A DNA stretch of 64,000 bases, taken from contig NZ_JAINVZ010000004.1 of NCBI RefSeq assembly GCF_019890615.1, positions 186,001 through 250,000 of the forward strand. The letters run 5' to 3'. The DNA comes from Streptantibioticus parmotrematis (lineage in GTDB: Bacteria > Actinomycetota > Actinomycetes > Streptomycetales > Streptomycetaceae). A program made the translations under genes and the position numbers. Below, piece by piece: positions 7,478 to 19,401 of this stretch. The first letter of the stretch is position 1. Each line of letters begins with the position of its first letter. The notes below the pieces were generated by a model. It was not told the origin of the DNA. It did not search any database and saw only the letters and a list, made by a program, of their open reading frames with translations.

Positions 7478-9622
7478 CTACCAGCCGAACGACCTCAAGT
7501 ACGCGCCCGTCGGCGAGCCCACGCCCGTGGCGTCGTCGTAGCCGCGGACCGCGTTGAGGGTGGTGTCCTGGCCGAAGGCGACCAGGCGGACGGCCAGGGT
7601 GCCGTTGACGACGCCGAAGTCGGCGACGTTGCTCAGCGGGGCCTGGTGGTGGGCGGCCTGCTGGTCGATCACGTCGCGGAAGAGGCCGAGGTGGTCGCGC
7701 AGGTAGATCTCCGGGTCGGCGAAGCCGATCGCGTGGTGCTGGGCCTGGATCGCGTCGGCCTGGACCGCGGCGAACTCGGGCGACGCGACGCTCGTGCCGC
7801 CATAACCGCCCTCGCTGTAGACGCCGTTGACCGTCTGGCCCACCAGGACCGAGGTGTACAGGTCACCGTTCATCGCCACGTCCGGCGTGACGCGCTGCGC
7901 GGTCTTGCTCTTCGCGCCCGTCATCAGGGTGTGCGACAGCGAGTTCGGCACGGTGCCGACCTGGTACCACGGCTGCGTGAAGTCCTCGCTGGTGCCGCCA
8001 CCGCCGCCGAAGTAGAAGTTGCCCGGCAACGGGTTCCAGCTCTTGCCGTCCGCGGACAGCGAGGAGCGCAGCGTGCCCATGTCGGTCTCGAAGCCGTACG
8101 AGCCGCTCTTGTCGGCCAGCCCCAGCGCGGTACCGCCGACCGAGGTGACCCACGGGTCGCTGGACGGGTACTGGTCCTGCGCACGCGAGGTGTCCGCCTG
8201 GCAGTTGACGCCGGTGGCGGCGGCGGTCGGCGAGTCGTCGCCGCAGTCGCCCGCGGAGAAGTTGAAGCCGATGCCCTCGGCCGCGCCCTGCTCGAAGACC
8301 TGCTCGTACGCCTGGATCTGAGCCTGCGTCATGTCACCGGCGTCCGTGGTGTGCATGACCTCGCCCCACGAGTCGGTGACGACGTCGGCGAGGTGCTTGT
8401 CCACGATGGTGGTCAACGCGCCCAGCAGGTCGGGGTCGTTGCAGGAGTTGGCGCCGACGTAGACGACATCGGCGTCCGGGGCGAGCCCGTGCACCATGTC
8501 GACGTCGAGCGACTCCTCGCTGCTCCAGTCGCCGCACGCGGACTGCGAGTTCCACTGGCTCGGCGTGACGACCTCGGTGTACTGGCCGGAGCGGAACGCC
8601 TTGTCGCCGTGGTTGGTGGCGAACTTGTTGGCGTCCGCCAGCATCGTCGGCGACGCGTAGGCGTCCACGATCGCGACCTTGACGCCCTTGCCGGTCAGGC
8701 CCGTGCCGCTGATGCCGTACGCCTTGCGCAGCTGCGACGGCACGAACGAGCACTGGTCGAACGGGACGGCCTTGTTGACGTAGCCGTTGGGCGCGCCGGT
8801 GGCGGTCTTCTGGCCCCAGTAGTCGGAGCAGGTCGCCGTGGTGGGCAGGCCGTCGGCCGGCTTGGCGGCACCGCCCGCGGTGGCCGGGGTGACCGGGACG
8901 GAGTCCGGGGTGGCGTGCGAGGCGGCCGGCGAGGCGAGGCCGACGACGCCGAGGACCGCTGAGGAGACGGCGGCCGGCACGGTCACGTCACGCGTCGGGG
9001 CGTGCAGCAGCGCGCCCTTGACCCGGTACTGGTCGATGCCCGCGCCGAACGCCTTCTTCAGCGCGGAGTTGGTGCCCTTGACCGTGAGGGCGTGGTCGGT
9101 TGCCTGGGTGATGCTCAGGCCCGCGCCGGTCAGCCACTGGCGCACCGCGGCGACCTGCGCCTTGGTCGCGCCGTAACGGGCCTGGTACTGCGCCGGGGTG
9201 AGGAACTTGCCGTAACTGGCGCTGCCCGGCTGGGAGACCGCCTTCGCGTACGCGGCGAGCCCCGAGGGGTTCTGCCCGGCGAGGTAGACGGTGCCGGTGT
9301 ACTGCGTGGCGGCGGAGGCGGCGCCCGCGTCGGCGGCGGGCGTGGCCCACGAGGGGTGGCTGCCGGTGACGGTCTTGGCACCGGAGACGGGAGTGGCGGC
9401 CTGCGAGGGGACCGCGAGCATCAGGGAACCGGTGGCCAGGGTCAGCGAGGTCACCGCGACCGTGGCTATGCGGGCCCGCTTGGCGAGGGTGTGATGTCTG
9501 CCGGAAATGACGACTCCAACTGGCGATGCGTATACGGGATACGCGGGATGTACGGAGGAACTGATCGGCCGTGCGCACAGAGGTTCGTCCGCGGCGGACG
9601 GCGGACCGTCCCACGCGGGCAT
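7478..9622 (-). CDS. Secreted S53 (sedolisin/kumamolisin-type) peptidase
   Basis: The gene encodes a pro-sedolisin. A signal peptide (KRARIATVAVTSLTLA core, then SQAA) is followed by an activation prodomain with AVSQPGSASYGKFLTPAQY. The catalytic domain contains EESLDVDMVHGLAP (Glu and Asp of the triad), SAGDCG (oxyanion Asp) and GGTSVASPEFAAV (nucleophile Ser). Sedolisins are acid serine proteases, secreted and self-activated. The ATG at 9622 has no ribosome site and puts about 40 residues before the signal peptide. An ATT at 9508, five nt after GGAG, gives a normal signal-peptide start and may be the true initiator. Likely monocistronic. Confidence 0.93.
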   Translation of the reverse strand: MPAWDGPPSAADEPLCARPISSSVHPAYPVYASPVGVVISGRHHTLAKRARIATVAVTSLTLATGSLMLAVPSQAATPVSGAKTVTGSHPSWATPAADAGAASAATQYTGTVYLAGQNPSGLAAYAKAVSQPGSASYGKFLTPAQYQARYGATKAQVAAVRQWLTGAGLSITQATDHALTVKGTNSALKKAFGAGIDQYRVKGALLHAPTRDVTVPAAVSSAVLGVVGLASPAASHATPDSVPVTPATAGGAAKPADGLPTTATCSDYWGQKTATGAPNGYVNKAVPFDQCSFVPSQLRKAYGISGTGLTGKGVKVAIVDAYASPTMLADANKFATNHGDKAFRSGQYTEVVTPSQWNSQSACGDWSSEESLDVDMVHGLAPDADVVYVGANSCNDPDLLGALTTIVDKHLADVVTDSWGEVMHTTDAGDMTQAQIQAYEQVFEQGAAEGIGFNFSAGDCGDDSPTAAATGVNCQADTSRAQDQYPSSDPWVTSVGGTALGLADKSGSYGFETDMGTLRSSLSADGKSWNPLPGNFYFGGGGGTSEDFTQPWYQVGTVPNSLSHTLMTGAKSKTAQRVTPDVAMNGDLYTSVLVGQTVNGVYSEGGYGGTSVASPEFAAVQADAIQAQHHAIGFADPEIYLRDHLGLFRDVIDQQAAHHQAPLSNVADFGVVNGTLAVRLVAFGQDTTLNAVRGYDDATGVGSPTGAYLRSFGW

Positions 9623-10044
9623 CGCGCTGTAGTGTGCACGTCACTCGGGGCCCCTGTGAATAGTGGGAACCTCCGTGCCCCACCAGGTGCCACCCCGACT
9701 CGGGGTGCTACGCGCGTTCCTGGGGGGTCGAACGGGTGAACGTGACGCGAATCACAGTCGCACGGCGGCGGGTCGACGGCTCGGGCGCGGTGTTACGCGG
9801 CAGTACGCGGCGAGCGGTCGCGTGCCGCTGACACGCGCGAGGCGGGCCGGGTCGCGGGCGGTGCGGGGTGTGCCGACCTAGCATGGCCGGGCGGCGCGGC
9901 GAGATCCTCTCAGGCCGCGGCCACCCCCGCGCGGAGCCGGCCACCGGTCCTCCGGCCTCCGGCCCGTAGGCAACCGGCCCGCCGACAACCGGCCGCCCGA
10001 CGACCGGCCGTCCGGTCACCGACCCGCCACGATCTGGGAGCGTC
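9623..10044. other. Gene-free region with short CCGGCCG repeats
   Basis: No gene is supported. From about 9985 to 10030 there are imperfect tandem units of 14-16 nt built on AACCGGCCGCCCGACG. The sedolisin promoter should lie between 9509 and 9700; I see no clear -35/-10 pair. Confidence 0.5.
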
Positions 10045-10377
10045 ATGATCTTCATCACCGCCAAGTTCCGCGTGCTGCCGCAGGATGCGGACCGCTGGCC
10101 CGAGATCGCCCGCGACTTCACCCGGGCCACCCGTGCCGAACCGGGCTGCCTGTGGTTCGAGTGGTCCCGCAGCATCGAGGAGCCCACCGAGTACGTGCTG
10201 GTGGAGGCGTTCCGCGACGAGCAGGCGGGCGGCGAGCACGTACGCTCGGCGCACTTCCAGGAGGCGACCCGCACGCTGCCCGCGCACCTCGCGGAGACCC
10301 CGCGCATCGTCAACACCACGCTGGACCAGGACGACTGGTCGGAGCTGGGCGAGATGGCGGTCCGGGAGCGGGGCTGA
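10045..10377 (+). CDS. Putative quinol monooxygenase (ABM domain)
   Basis: The 110-aa product is the length of single-domain antibiotic biosynthesis monooxygenase (ABM) proteins such as YgiN. Typical segments are MIFITAKFRV at the N-terminus, EPGCLWFEW in the middle and the EAFRDEQAGGEHVRSAHF helix. These dimeric ferredoxin-like proteins oxidise quinols or aromatic compounds without a cofactor, or heme in some relatives. GGGAG lies 5 nt before the ATG. Substrate unknown; no pathway neighbours. Confidence 0.85.
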   Translation: MIFITAKFRVLPQDADRWPEIARDFTRATRAEPGCLWFEWSRSIEEPTEYVLVEAFRDEQAGGEHVRSAHFQEATRTLPAHLAETPRIVNTTLDQDDWSELGEMAVRERG

Positions 10378-10404
10378 CGCGCAACGTGTATGGCTCGCGC
10401 CTGA

Positions 10405-10438
10405 GTTGACGTCGTTGACGTTGACGTCACTGACGTCG
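10405..10438. repeat. TTGACGTC repeat cluster between convergent genes
   Basis: Four overlapping copies of TTGACG/CTGACG in 34 nt, including the palindrome TGACGTCA. It lies between the monooxygenase stop (10377) and the ferritin-like gene stop (10441). It could be a weak terminator region or a binding site. Confidence 0.4.
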
Positions 10439-10440
10439 CG

Positions 10441-11226
10441 TCAGGCGAATTCCGGGTCGACCGCGGGGGACGGTCCGCCCAGGGCGTTGCGCCGGACGGG
10501 CATGCGCAGCGTCGTCATCCGCCGCCGTCCGCCCGCGAGTTCGTACGCGTACGTGGCGCGGATGGCGGCCACGAGCATCGTGGCCTTCGGCTCGCCCCAG
10601 CCGAGGATGCGGCCCATGTGCGCCATGACGGCGAGGCTGACGTCGCGGTAGACGACGATCTCCGCGCGGGCCGTGCGCCGCAGCGTGGCCAGGATCTCCC
10701 GGCCGTGTCCGCGCGAGGCGAGCCGCAGCAACTCCTCGTGGCAGAAGGCGAGATGGTTGTCCTCGTCGTTGGAGATCATCTTGACCGCGCGGCCCACCTC
10801 GGGGTGGTCGCCGAAGACCCGCCGCAGCAGGCGCATCTCCTCCGACGCGCGCTGCTCGGTGACCCTGCTGTGGGCGAGGTAGTGCAGGACGTCGCGGTCG
10901 GTCAGCGGCTCGTCGCGGCGCAGGCGGGCGTGGGCGAGACCGATGCCCTGGCGTTCCAGCCGCATCGTGTAGTCGGTGTCGTCGGGCACCTCGACCGGGC
11001 GCAGTCCCCGTTTGCGCAGCAACGCGTTGAAGATGCGGCCGTGCTTGTCCTCGTCGGCGCCGTGCCGGGCGATCTTGGGGGCGAGTTCGGCGTCGGCGAC
11101 GAGCGCGGAGATCCGGCCGTTCTCCCAGCCGCCCTGGGACTCGCCCTTGGCGGCGATGCTGCAGAAGAGCGCGAACGACTCGTCGTTGTCGTGGATCTCC
11201 CGGAACAGGCTTCCCGGCGACAGCAT
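10441..11226 (-). CDS. Ferritin-like di-iron domain protein
   Basis: A 261-aa all-helical protein with ferritin-like Glu/His iron-ligand motifs. EDKH occurs near residue 70, a TEQRASEE helix follows, and NDEDNHLAF follows in the second half. The start at 11226 is supported by GGAGAGGTGG about 7 nt upstream. This group (ferritin-like domain-containing proteins of Streptomyces) has no fixed reaction; oxidase, hydroxylase or iron-binding roles are all possible. The basic C-terminus is Arg-rich. Monocistronic. Confidence 0.8.
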   Translation of the reverse strand: MLSPGSLFREIHDNDESFALFCSIAAKGESQGGWENGRISALVADAELAPKIARHGADEDKHGRIFNALLRKRGLRPVEVPDDTDYTMRLERQGIGLAHARLRRDEPLTDRDVLHYLAHSRVTEQRASEEMRLLRRVFGDHPEVGRAVKMISNDEDNHLAFCHEELLRLASRGHGREILATLRRTARAEIVVYRDVSLAVMAHMGRILGWGEPKATMLVAAIRATYAYELAGGRRRMTTLRMPVRRNALGGPSPAVDPEFA

Positions 11227-11423
11227 TGCGTGACCACCTCTCCGAACCGTCCCGCCCGGGACCGGGGGCCGCACGCGGGCGGGCCGGACGCGGACGTTGC
11301 CATCAGCCAGTCAAGGCGCCCCGCCCCACCCCCGCCAACGGGCCGCACCCAGCCGGGTGAACGCCCCCGCCCACGCACTCCGCCCACCCCGCAGCCGCCC
11401 CACCCCGGAGCAGTCCGAAGGCC

Positions 11424-11996
11424 TCACCCCTTTACCGGCGCCCCCCGTGCCGCCAGCAACCGCGCCGCCGCGCCGCGGGCCCGCTCCCCCGCGTCCGCGT
11501 CGTCCAGCAGGCCCGCGGTGACGATGGCGCCCTCCGCCAGCAGGTGCAGTTCCTCCGCGAGCGGGTCCACCGGCAGCCCGGTCGCCTCCACCAGGCGCCG
11601 CAGATCGCTCCGGAAGCCCTCCTTGTGGCGCCGGGCCTGCTCGGCGACGCCGGGCGAGACCGCGCCCAGCTCCCCGTAGCAGTTGATCCACGCGCACCCC
11701 CGGAAGCCGGGGTCGGCGAACCACGTGCCGAGCCAGTCGAAGACGGCGAGCACGCGCTCGTACGGATCGGAGCGCTCGGCGACGTACTCGGCGAGCGCGA
11801 TCCGCCAGCGCTCGTCACGGCGTTCCAGATACGCCTCGACCAGCTGCTCCTTGGCCGGGAAGAGCTGGTAGAGCCGCTTGAGCGAGACACCGGACGCACT
11901 GCGTATGTCGTCCATGCCGACCGCCTGGACGCCGCGCCCGTAGAACAGCTCCTCCGCCGCGTCCAGCAGCGCGGTCCGCGCGGCCCGTTGATCCAT
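11424..11996 (-). CDS. TetR/AcrR family repressor
   Basis: A 190-aa TetR regulator. The N-terminal HTH (residues about 8-55) includes GVQAVGMDDIRSASGVS and LYQLFPAKEQLV; a variable ligand domain follows. ATG 11996 has AGGAG about 8 nt upstream; a GTG three codons earlier is less well placed. It is divergent from the alpha/beta hydrolase at 12263, with two inverted repeats between them, so it most likely represses itself and the hydrolase gene. The ligand is unknown; a small hydrophobic ester or alcohol would fit. Confidence 0.92.
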   Translation of the reverse strand: MDQRAARTALLDAAEELFYGRGVQAVGMDDIRSASGVSLKRLYQLFPAKEQLVEAYLERRDERWRIALAEYVAERSDPYERVLAVFDWLGTWFADPGFRGCAWINCYGELGAVSPGVAEQARRHKEGFRSDLRRLVEATGLPVDPLAEELHLLAEGAIVTAGLLDDADAGERARGAAARLLAARGAPVKG

Positions 11997-12077
11997 CGTG
12001 CCCACTCCTGGCCCCTTCCTGCCCGGCCGGCGTCATCCGGTCGCTCCCGGTTCCCCGGCCCGCGCGGCGGGTCCCGC

Positions 12078-12135
12078 TTGACGAGAGAACCAACGTTCTC
12101 TACGTTAGCAAACACGAGGGAGAACGATCGTTCTC
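12078..12135. promoter_or_regulatory. Hydrolase promoter with two TetR-type operators
   Basis: TTGACG (12078-12083) and TACGTT (12101-12106), 17 nt apart, form a good plus-strand promoter. The whole spacer is occupied by inverted repeat AGAGAAC-CAAC-GTTCTCT (12084-12101). A second, perfectly palindromic GAGAACGATCGTTCTC lies at 12120-12135. The two centres are 35 bp apart and share the GAGAAC half-site. Binding of the adjacent TetR protein would block the promoter; this is inference from position and symmetry. Confidence 0.75.
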
Positions 12136-12262
12136 CACAGCGTGGCCGTCGCCCGCCGCAGCGTGGGAGCGCCACGCGCCGCGGCGTGGAGACGCGCACG
12201 CACCCGACGCCGTCCGGCGGCACGCGACGACACCGGACGGCCTTCGACGACAGGGGATCGCC

Positions 12263-13246
12263 ATGTCCGACCACACCTCCGCGGCCGCGGGAGCCCAGCC
12301 CGTCCCGGTCCTGGAGCCCGCCGCCCGGGCCTTCGCCGAGGCCACCGCCAAGCCGCCGTTCCTCTTCGAACTCCCGCCCGCCGAGGGCCGCGTGGCCGTC
12401 GACGACGTGCAGTCGGGACTGACCGTCAAGCCCGAGGTGGACGAGGAGTGGGTGACCGTCGAGGGCGGGCCCACCGGTTCGGTCGACGTCAGGATCGTCA
12501 AGCCGCTCGGCGCCACGGGCCCGCTGCCCGTCGTGCTGTACGTGCACGGCGCGGGCTGGGTCTTCGGCAACGCCGGCACCCACGACCGCCTGGTGCGCGA
12601 ACTGGCCACCGGCACCGGGGCGGCCGTGGTCTTCCCCGAGTACGCCCTGTCGCCCGAGGCCCGCTACCCCGTCGCGCTGGAGCAGAACTACGCGGTCGCC
12701 CGCTGGATCACCACCGACGGCGGCACCAAGGGACTCGACGGCACCCGGCTCGCGGTCGCGGGCGACTCGGTCGGCGGCAACATGGCGACCGCGCTCACCC
12801 TGCTGGCCAAGGACCGCGGTGACGTGGCGTTCCGGCAGCAGGTGCTCTTCTACCCGGTCACCGACGCGTCGTTCGACACCGGCTCGTACCGGCAGTTCGC
12901 CACCGGGTACTTCCTGCGGCGCGACGGCATGCGGTGGTTCTGGGACCAGTACACGACCGACCCCGCGCAGCGCGCCGAGATCACCGCCTCGCCGCTGCGG
13001 GCCACCACCGGGCAACTGGCCGGGCTGCCGCCGGCGCTGGTGATCACCGCCGAGGCGGACGTCCTGCGCGACGAGGGCGAGGCGTACGCGGCCAAGCTGC
13101 GCGCGGCGGGGGTCGCCGTGACGTCGGCGCGGTACGGGGGCGTCATCCACGATTTCGTGATGCTGGACGCGCTGCGCGAGACGCACGCGGCGGGCGCCGC
13201 GATCGCCCAGGCCGTCGCCACGTTGAGGACCGCGCTGTCGGCGTGA
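12263..13246 (+). CDS. Alpha/beta hydrolase of the hormone-sensitive lipase type
   Basis: The 327-aa protein has the oxyanion motif HGAGWVFGN (a variant of HGGG), nucleophile elbow GDSVGGN, an EADVLRDEG acid region and a VIHDF histidine. This is the full catalytic set of HSL-family esterases and steryl-acetyl-type hydrolases. The cytoplasmic enzyme would split short-chain esters. A GGGG-containing site precedes ATG 12263. It is controlled by the divergent TetR through the operators at 12084-12135 and is probably co-transcribed with the NTF2-like gene at 13358, subject to the hairpin between them. Confidence 0.92.
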   Translation: MSDHTSAAAGAQPVPVLEPAARAFAEATAKPPFLFELPPAEGRVAVDDVQSGLTVKPEVDEEWVTVEGGPTGSVDVRIVKPLGATGPLPVVLYVHGAGWVFGNAGTHDRLVRELATGTGAAVVFPEYALSPEARYPVALEQNYAVARWITTDGGTKGLDGTRLAVAGDSVGGNMATALTLLAKDRGDVAFRQQVLFYPVTDASFDTGSYRQFATGYFLRRDGMRWFWDQYTTDPAQRAEITASPLRATTGQLAGLPPALVITAEADVLRDEGEAYAAKLRAAGVAVTSARYGGVIHDFVMLDALRETHAAGAAIAQAVATLRTALSA

Positions 13247-13272
13247 GGGGTCCCTCCGGGGGCTTGAAAGGG

Positions 13273-13307
13273 GCGGGCGTCCGGGGCCGCGTGCCCCGGA
13301 CGCCCGC
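13273..13307 (+). terminator. Strong hairpin after the hydrolase gene
   Basis: A 15-bp perfect GC stem with a CGCGT loop and no T-run, 27 nt after the hydrolase stop. It may be a partial terminator between the hydrolase and the NTF2-like gene. Confidence 0.55.
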
Positions 13308-13357
13308 GCTCCGTCCGCCCCACTTCCCATCCGTAAAAGACAGAAGGCAGCACGCTC

Positions 13358-13822
13358 ATGACCTCCCCCGTCCGCCCTCCCGTTCCGCCGTTCACGCGCG
13401 AGACCGCGCTCGTGAAGGTCCAGGCCGCCGAGGACGCCTGGAACACCCGCGATCCGCAGAAGGTCGCGCTCGCATACACACCCGACTCGGTCTGGCGCAA
13501 TCGCGACACCTTCGTCACCGGCCGCGCCGCCATCGTCGAGCTGCTGACCGCCAAGTGGGAACGGGAGCTGGACTACGCGCTGCGCAAGGAGCTGTGGGCG
13601 TTCGACGGCGACCGGATCGCCGTCCGCTTCCAGTACGAGTGCCGGGACCGCGACGGCCAGTGGTGGCGCAGCCACGGCAACGAGCTGTGGGAGTTCACCG
13701 CGGACGGCCTGATGTCGCGCCGTGAGGCGAGCATCGACGACGTCCGCATCGCGGAGTCCGACCGCCGCGTCCACGGGCCCCGGCCGGAGTCGGAGCGCGG
13801 GGTGACGTTTCCGTTGAGGTGA
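13358..13822 (+). CDS. NTF2-like protein (DUF1348 / SnoaL-type fold)
   Basis: The 154-aa protein has the DUF1348 pattern: a [21 protein letters not shown] helix start, [24 protein letters not shown] and [11 protein letters not shown]. The cone-shaped NTF2 fold serves isomerases, hydrolases and binding proteins; DUF1348 members are of unknown activity. An AGAAGG site precedes the ATG. It lies 111 nt after the TetR-controlled hydrolase on the same strand, so it may share its control. Confidence 0.85.
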   Translation: MTSPVRPPVPPFTRETALVKVQAAEDAWNTRDPQKVALAYTPDSVWRNRDTFVTGRAAIVELLTAKWERELDYALRKELWAFDGDRIAVRFQYECRDRDGQWWRSHGNELWEFTADGLMSRREASIDDVRIAESDRRVHGPRPESERGVTFPLR

Positions 13823-13840
13823 CGGTTCCGTTGTGGTGAC
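13807..13840. repeat. 17-bp tandem repeat over a stop codon
   Basis: Two copies of GTTTCCGTTGAGGTGAC / GGTTCCGTTGTGGTGAC, with a third degenerate copy to about 13857. The first unit includes the stop codon of the NTF2-like gene. Confidence 0.5.
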
Positions 13841-14005
13841 GTTCGCCGTGGCGGACGTCGTCGTTGAGGTGAAGTCTGCGGTGGGCCCTCGCGTCAGCGT
13901 GACTCCCTCACTCCGGAGGGTGACCGAGTTGTCCACGGACCCGGTCCTGTCCCCAGAAATCCGGCGCCCGTCTCGCGCCGCTCGCGGGTCTCCTAGAGTG
14001 GCGGC

Positions 14006-16138
14006 ATGACCTCCCCGGAACCGTACGAGAAGTACGAGACGTACCCGACGTACGAGCCCTCCGAGCCGGCCGAGCCGTACGAGCCGTTCGATCACTTCGA
14101 CGGTGCCGACGCGTACGAGCCGCCGGACGAGGAGGGGCCGTACGGGGACGAGCCGCGCGTGTGGCCGGGGGCGGACCACGAGGCGCCGGCCGCCTCGCGG
14201 CCCGCCTACGGCGACGCCTCCGACGTGCTGCGCCGCGTCTTCGGCTACGACTCGTTCCGGGGCGAGCAGCAAGCGATCATCGACCACGTGGTCGGCGGCG
14301 GCGACGCGCTCGTGCTGATGCCGACCGGCGGCGGCAAGTCGTTGTGCTACCAGATCCCCGCCCTGGTGCGCGACGGCGTGGGCGTCGTCATCTCGCCGCT
14401 GATCGCGCTGATGCAGGACCAGGTGGACGCCCTGCGCGCGCTCGGCGTGCGCGCCGGGTTCCTCAACTCGACGCAGGACATGGACGAACGGCGGCTGGTG
14501 GAGGCCGAGTTCCTCGCCGGGGAGCTGGACCTGCTCTACCTCGCGCCGGAGCGCCTGCGGGTGGACGCCACCCTGCGGCTGCTGGAGCGCGGCAGGATCT
14601 CGCTGTTCGCGATCGACGAGGCGCACTGCGTCGCCCAGTGGGGCCACGACTTCCGGCCCGACTACCTCGCGCTGTCGCAGCTGCACGAACGCTGGCCGAC
14701 GGTGCCCCGGATCGCGCTGACCGCGACCGCCACCGAGGCCACCCACGCCGAGATCGCGCAACGGCTGAAGCTCGGCGACGCGCGGCACTTCGTGGCCAGC
14801 TTCGACCGGCCCAACATCCAGTACCGCATCGCGCCCAAGAACGAGCCGAAGAAGCAGCTGCTGGACCTGCTGCGCACCGAGCACCCGGGCGACGCGGGCA
14901 TCGTCTACTGCCTCTCGCGCGCCTCGGTGGAGAAGACCGCCGCGTTCCTGGTGGAGAACGGCATCGACGCGCTGCCGTACCACGCGGGTCTCGACGCGTC
15001 GGTCCGCGCCAGGCACCAGGCGAGGTTCCTGCGCGAGGACGGCATGGTCATGGTCGCCACCATCGCGTTCGGCATGGGCATCGACAAGCCGGACGTGCGC
15101 TTCGTCGCCCACCTCGACCTGCCCAAGTCCATCGAGGGCTACTACCAGGAGACCGGCCGCGCCGGGCGCGACGGCCTGCCGTCCACGGCCTGGCTCGCCT
15201 ACGGGCTCCAGGACGTCGTGCAGCAGCGCAAGATGATCGACACCTCGGAGGGGGACGACGCCCACCGCCGCAGGCTCGCCGCCCATCTGGACGCGATGCT
15301 GGCGCTGTGCGAGACGGTGGAGTGCCGCCGGGGGCGGCTGCTCGCGTACTTCGGGCAGAAGGCCGAGGCCGCCTCGTGCGGCAACTGCGACACCTGCCTG
15401 ACTCCGCCGCAGTCGTGGGACGGCACGGTCGCGGCGCAGAAGCTGCTGTCGGCGGTGGTGCGGCTCAAGCGGGAGCGCAACCAGAAGTTCGGCGCGGGCC
15501 AGATCATCGACATCCTGCTGGGCAAGAAGACGGCCAAGGTCATCCAGTTCGACCACGACGCGCTCAGCGTCTTCGGCATCGGCACGGAGCTGCGCGAGGC
15601 CGAATGGCGCGGCGCCATACGGCAGTTGCTCGCGCAGGGCCTGCTGGCGGTGGAGGGCGACTACGGCACGCTGGTGCTGACCGATGCCAGCGCCGAGGTG
15701 CTGGGCGGGCGCCGTGAGGTGCCGCTGCGCCGGGAGCCGGAGAAGGCGGCGCGCGCGTCGAGGTCCTCCGGCGGTGGCACGAAGGCCAAGCGGGCCCCGG
15801 TCGACCTGCCGCAGGAGGCGGTCGGCATCTTCGAGCACCTGCGCGCGTGGCGGGCGGCGACCGCCAGGGAGCAGGGCGTTCCGGCCTACGTGATCTTCCA
15901 CGACGCGACGCTGCGGGAGATCGCGGTGAGCGGCCCGACGACGCCGGCCGAGCTGGGCGGCATCAGCGGCGTCGGCGAGAACAAGCTCGCCAAGTACGGG
16001 CAGGCGATCCTGGACGCCCTGTCCGAACTGGCCGCACCGGCCGATCCCGCAGACGCCCCGGCCGACACCGACGCCCCGGCCCACGCCCACGCCGACGCCG
16101 ACGACCTCGCCGAGTCGACCGCCGAGGAGACCTCATGA
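14006..16138 (+). CDS. recQ: RecQ family ATP-dependent DNA helicase
   Basis: A 710-aa RecQ helicase that unwinds DNA 3' to 5' in recombination and repair. Walker A GGGKS is at residues 108-112 and the DEAH box at 204-207. The ATATEAT and [12 protein letters not shown]-type helicase motifs and the [10 protein letters not shown] motif VI follow. A zinc-binding Cys set (CETVECRRG ... CGNCDTC, about 435-467) precedes an RQC region and a C-terminal HRDC domain (about 610-680). The first 70 residues are a Tyr/Glu/Pro-rich acidic arm not needed for the fold. TAGAGT ends 6 nt before the ATG, which suggests leaderless transcription. The stop overlaps the next start (ATGA). Confidence 0.95.
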   Translation: MTSPEPYEKYETYPTYEPSEPAEPYEPFDHFDGADAYEPPDEEGPYGDEPRVWPGADHEAPAASRPAYGDASDVLRRVFGYDSFRGEQQAIIDHVVGGGDALVLMPTGGGKSLCYQIPALVRDGVGVVISPLIALMQDQVDALRALGVRAGFLNSTQDMDERRLVEAEFLAGELDLLYLAPERLRVDATLRLLERGRISLFAIDEAHCVAQWGHDFRPDYLALSQLHERWPTVPRIALTATATEATHAEIAQRLKLGDARHFVASFDRPNIQYRIAPKNEPKKQLLDLLRTEHPGDAGIVYCLSRASVEKTAAFLVENGIDALPYHAGLDASVRARHQARFLREDGMVMVATIAFGMGIDKPDVRFVAHLDLPKSIEGYYQETGRAGRDGLPSTAWLAYGLQDVVQQRKMIDTSEGDDAHRRRLAAHLDAMLALCETVECRRGRLLAYFGQKAEAASCGNCDTCLTPPQSWDGTVAAQKLLSAVVRLKRERNQKFGAGQIIDILLGKKTAKVIQFDHDALSVFGIGTELREAEWRGAIRQLLAQGLLAVEGDYGTLVLTDASAEVLGGRREVPLRREPEKAARASRSSGGGTKAKRAPVDLPQEAVGIFEHLRAWRAATAREQGVPAYVIFHDATLREIAVSGPTTPAELGGISGVGENKLAKYGQAILDALSELAAPADPADAPADTDAPAHAHADADDLAESTAEETS

Positions 16139-16716
16139 CCGCCGACGACCGCTGTCCCTGGGCTTCCGGCGGCTCCGAGTTGATGACCGCGTACCACGAC
16201 ACCGAGTGGGGCGTGCCGTCCCACGACGAGGGCTACCTCTTCGAACTGCTGCTGCTCGAAGGGGCGCAGGCGGGACTGTCGTGGAACACGGTGCTCAACA
16301 AGCGGGAGAACTACCGTGCCGCGCTGGACGGTTTCGACCCGCGGCGGATCGTGGAGTACGGGCCGGAGAAGCTGGAGGCGCTGCTCGCCGACCCGGGCAT
16401 CGTGCGCAACCGGCTGAAGGTGGCGTCCGTGGTCAAGAACGCGCGGGCCTTCCTCGCCGTGCAGCGCGAGTACGGCTCGTTCGACGCGTACCTGTGGGGC
16501 TGGGTGGACGGCGAGCCGGTCGCGGACCGCCCGAAGCCCGGGCAGGCGCCGCCCGCGAGCACGCCGTTGTCGGACCGGATCGCGAAGGACCTCAAGAAGC
16601 GCGGCTTCACCTTCGTCGGCACCACGATCGTCTACGCCTACCTCCAGGCGGTCGGCGTCGTCAACGGCCACACGACCACCTGTCCGGCGGGCGAACGGGT
16701 CCGGCAGGCGGCGTAG
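16135..16716 (+). CDS. tag: DNA-3-methyladenine glycosylase I
   Basis: A 193-aa enzyme that removes 3-methyladenine from DNA in base-excision repair. The N-terminal [30 protein letters not shown] and [20 protein letters not shown] segments are family hallmarks. Zinc-binding Cys/His residues are present near both ends. ATG 16135 overlaps the recQ stop, so the two repair genes are translationally coupled. Confidence 0.94.
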   Translation: MTADDRCPWASGGSELMTAYHDTEWGVPSHDEGYLFELLLLEGAQAGLSWNTVLNKRENYRAALDGFDPRRIVEYGPEKLEALLADPGIVRNRLKVASVVKNARAFLAVQREYGSFDAYLWGWVDGEPVADRPKPGQAPPASTPLSDRIAKDLKKRGFTFVGTTIVYAYLQAVGVVNGHTTTCPAGERVRQAA

Positions 16717-17020
16717 CGGGGGCGCGCCACGCCTCGCCGCGCCCTGCCGCGCCCTCGTCACCGGGGCGGTCCACGGCGCGGCGCCCCTGTCGGCGCCGGG
16801 GCGGCCCCCGGCGCCGCGTGCCCCGCCCGGCTCCCCGCTCCCGCCGCGTCCGGCTCCCCGCTGCCCGCCCTGCCGCCCGCTCGCTCCCGCGGCGCTCCCC
16901 CGGCCCCTCCACGCGCGCCCCCTCGCAGGCGCCGAGCGCTCTCTCGGGAATACCCCAGGGGGGTATAGGGTTGTTCCTGGCACGGACAGCGGACGGCAGC
17001 GTGGACGGGAGTGAGCGGGG
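16717..17020. other. Gene-free leader of the copper ATPase gene
   Basis: About 200 nt of C-rich, low-complexity sequence without a supported gene, then the CsoR-type operator at 16950 and a 55-nt leader to the GTG/ATG region of the ATPase. Confidence 0.6.
16950..16966. promoter_or_regulatory. CsoR-type copper operator
   Basis: ATACCCC-AGG-GGGGTAT is a perfect 7-3-7 inverted repeat. It matches the GC-tract operator known for the copper-sensing repressor CsoR in Streptomyces and mycobacteria. It lies 55 nt upstream of a copper-type P-ATPase, so copper should derepress that gene. No csoR gene is in the window. Confidence 0.8.
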
Positions 17021-19342
<2,322 letters not shown>

Positions 19343-19401
19343 ACGAGGACGGTTCCGTACCGGACACGTACCACGACGTAACCCGTCATGAGGAGCGAAC
19401 G

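Noticed and set aside
11432-16090. A 1552-codon open frame on the minus strand across TetR, hydrolase and recQ
   Set aside because: It is an antisense frame kept open by high GC. Its product is Arg/Gly-rich and low complexity, and it runs through four well-supported genes.
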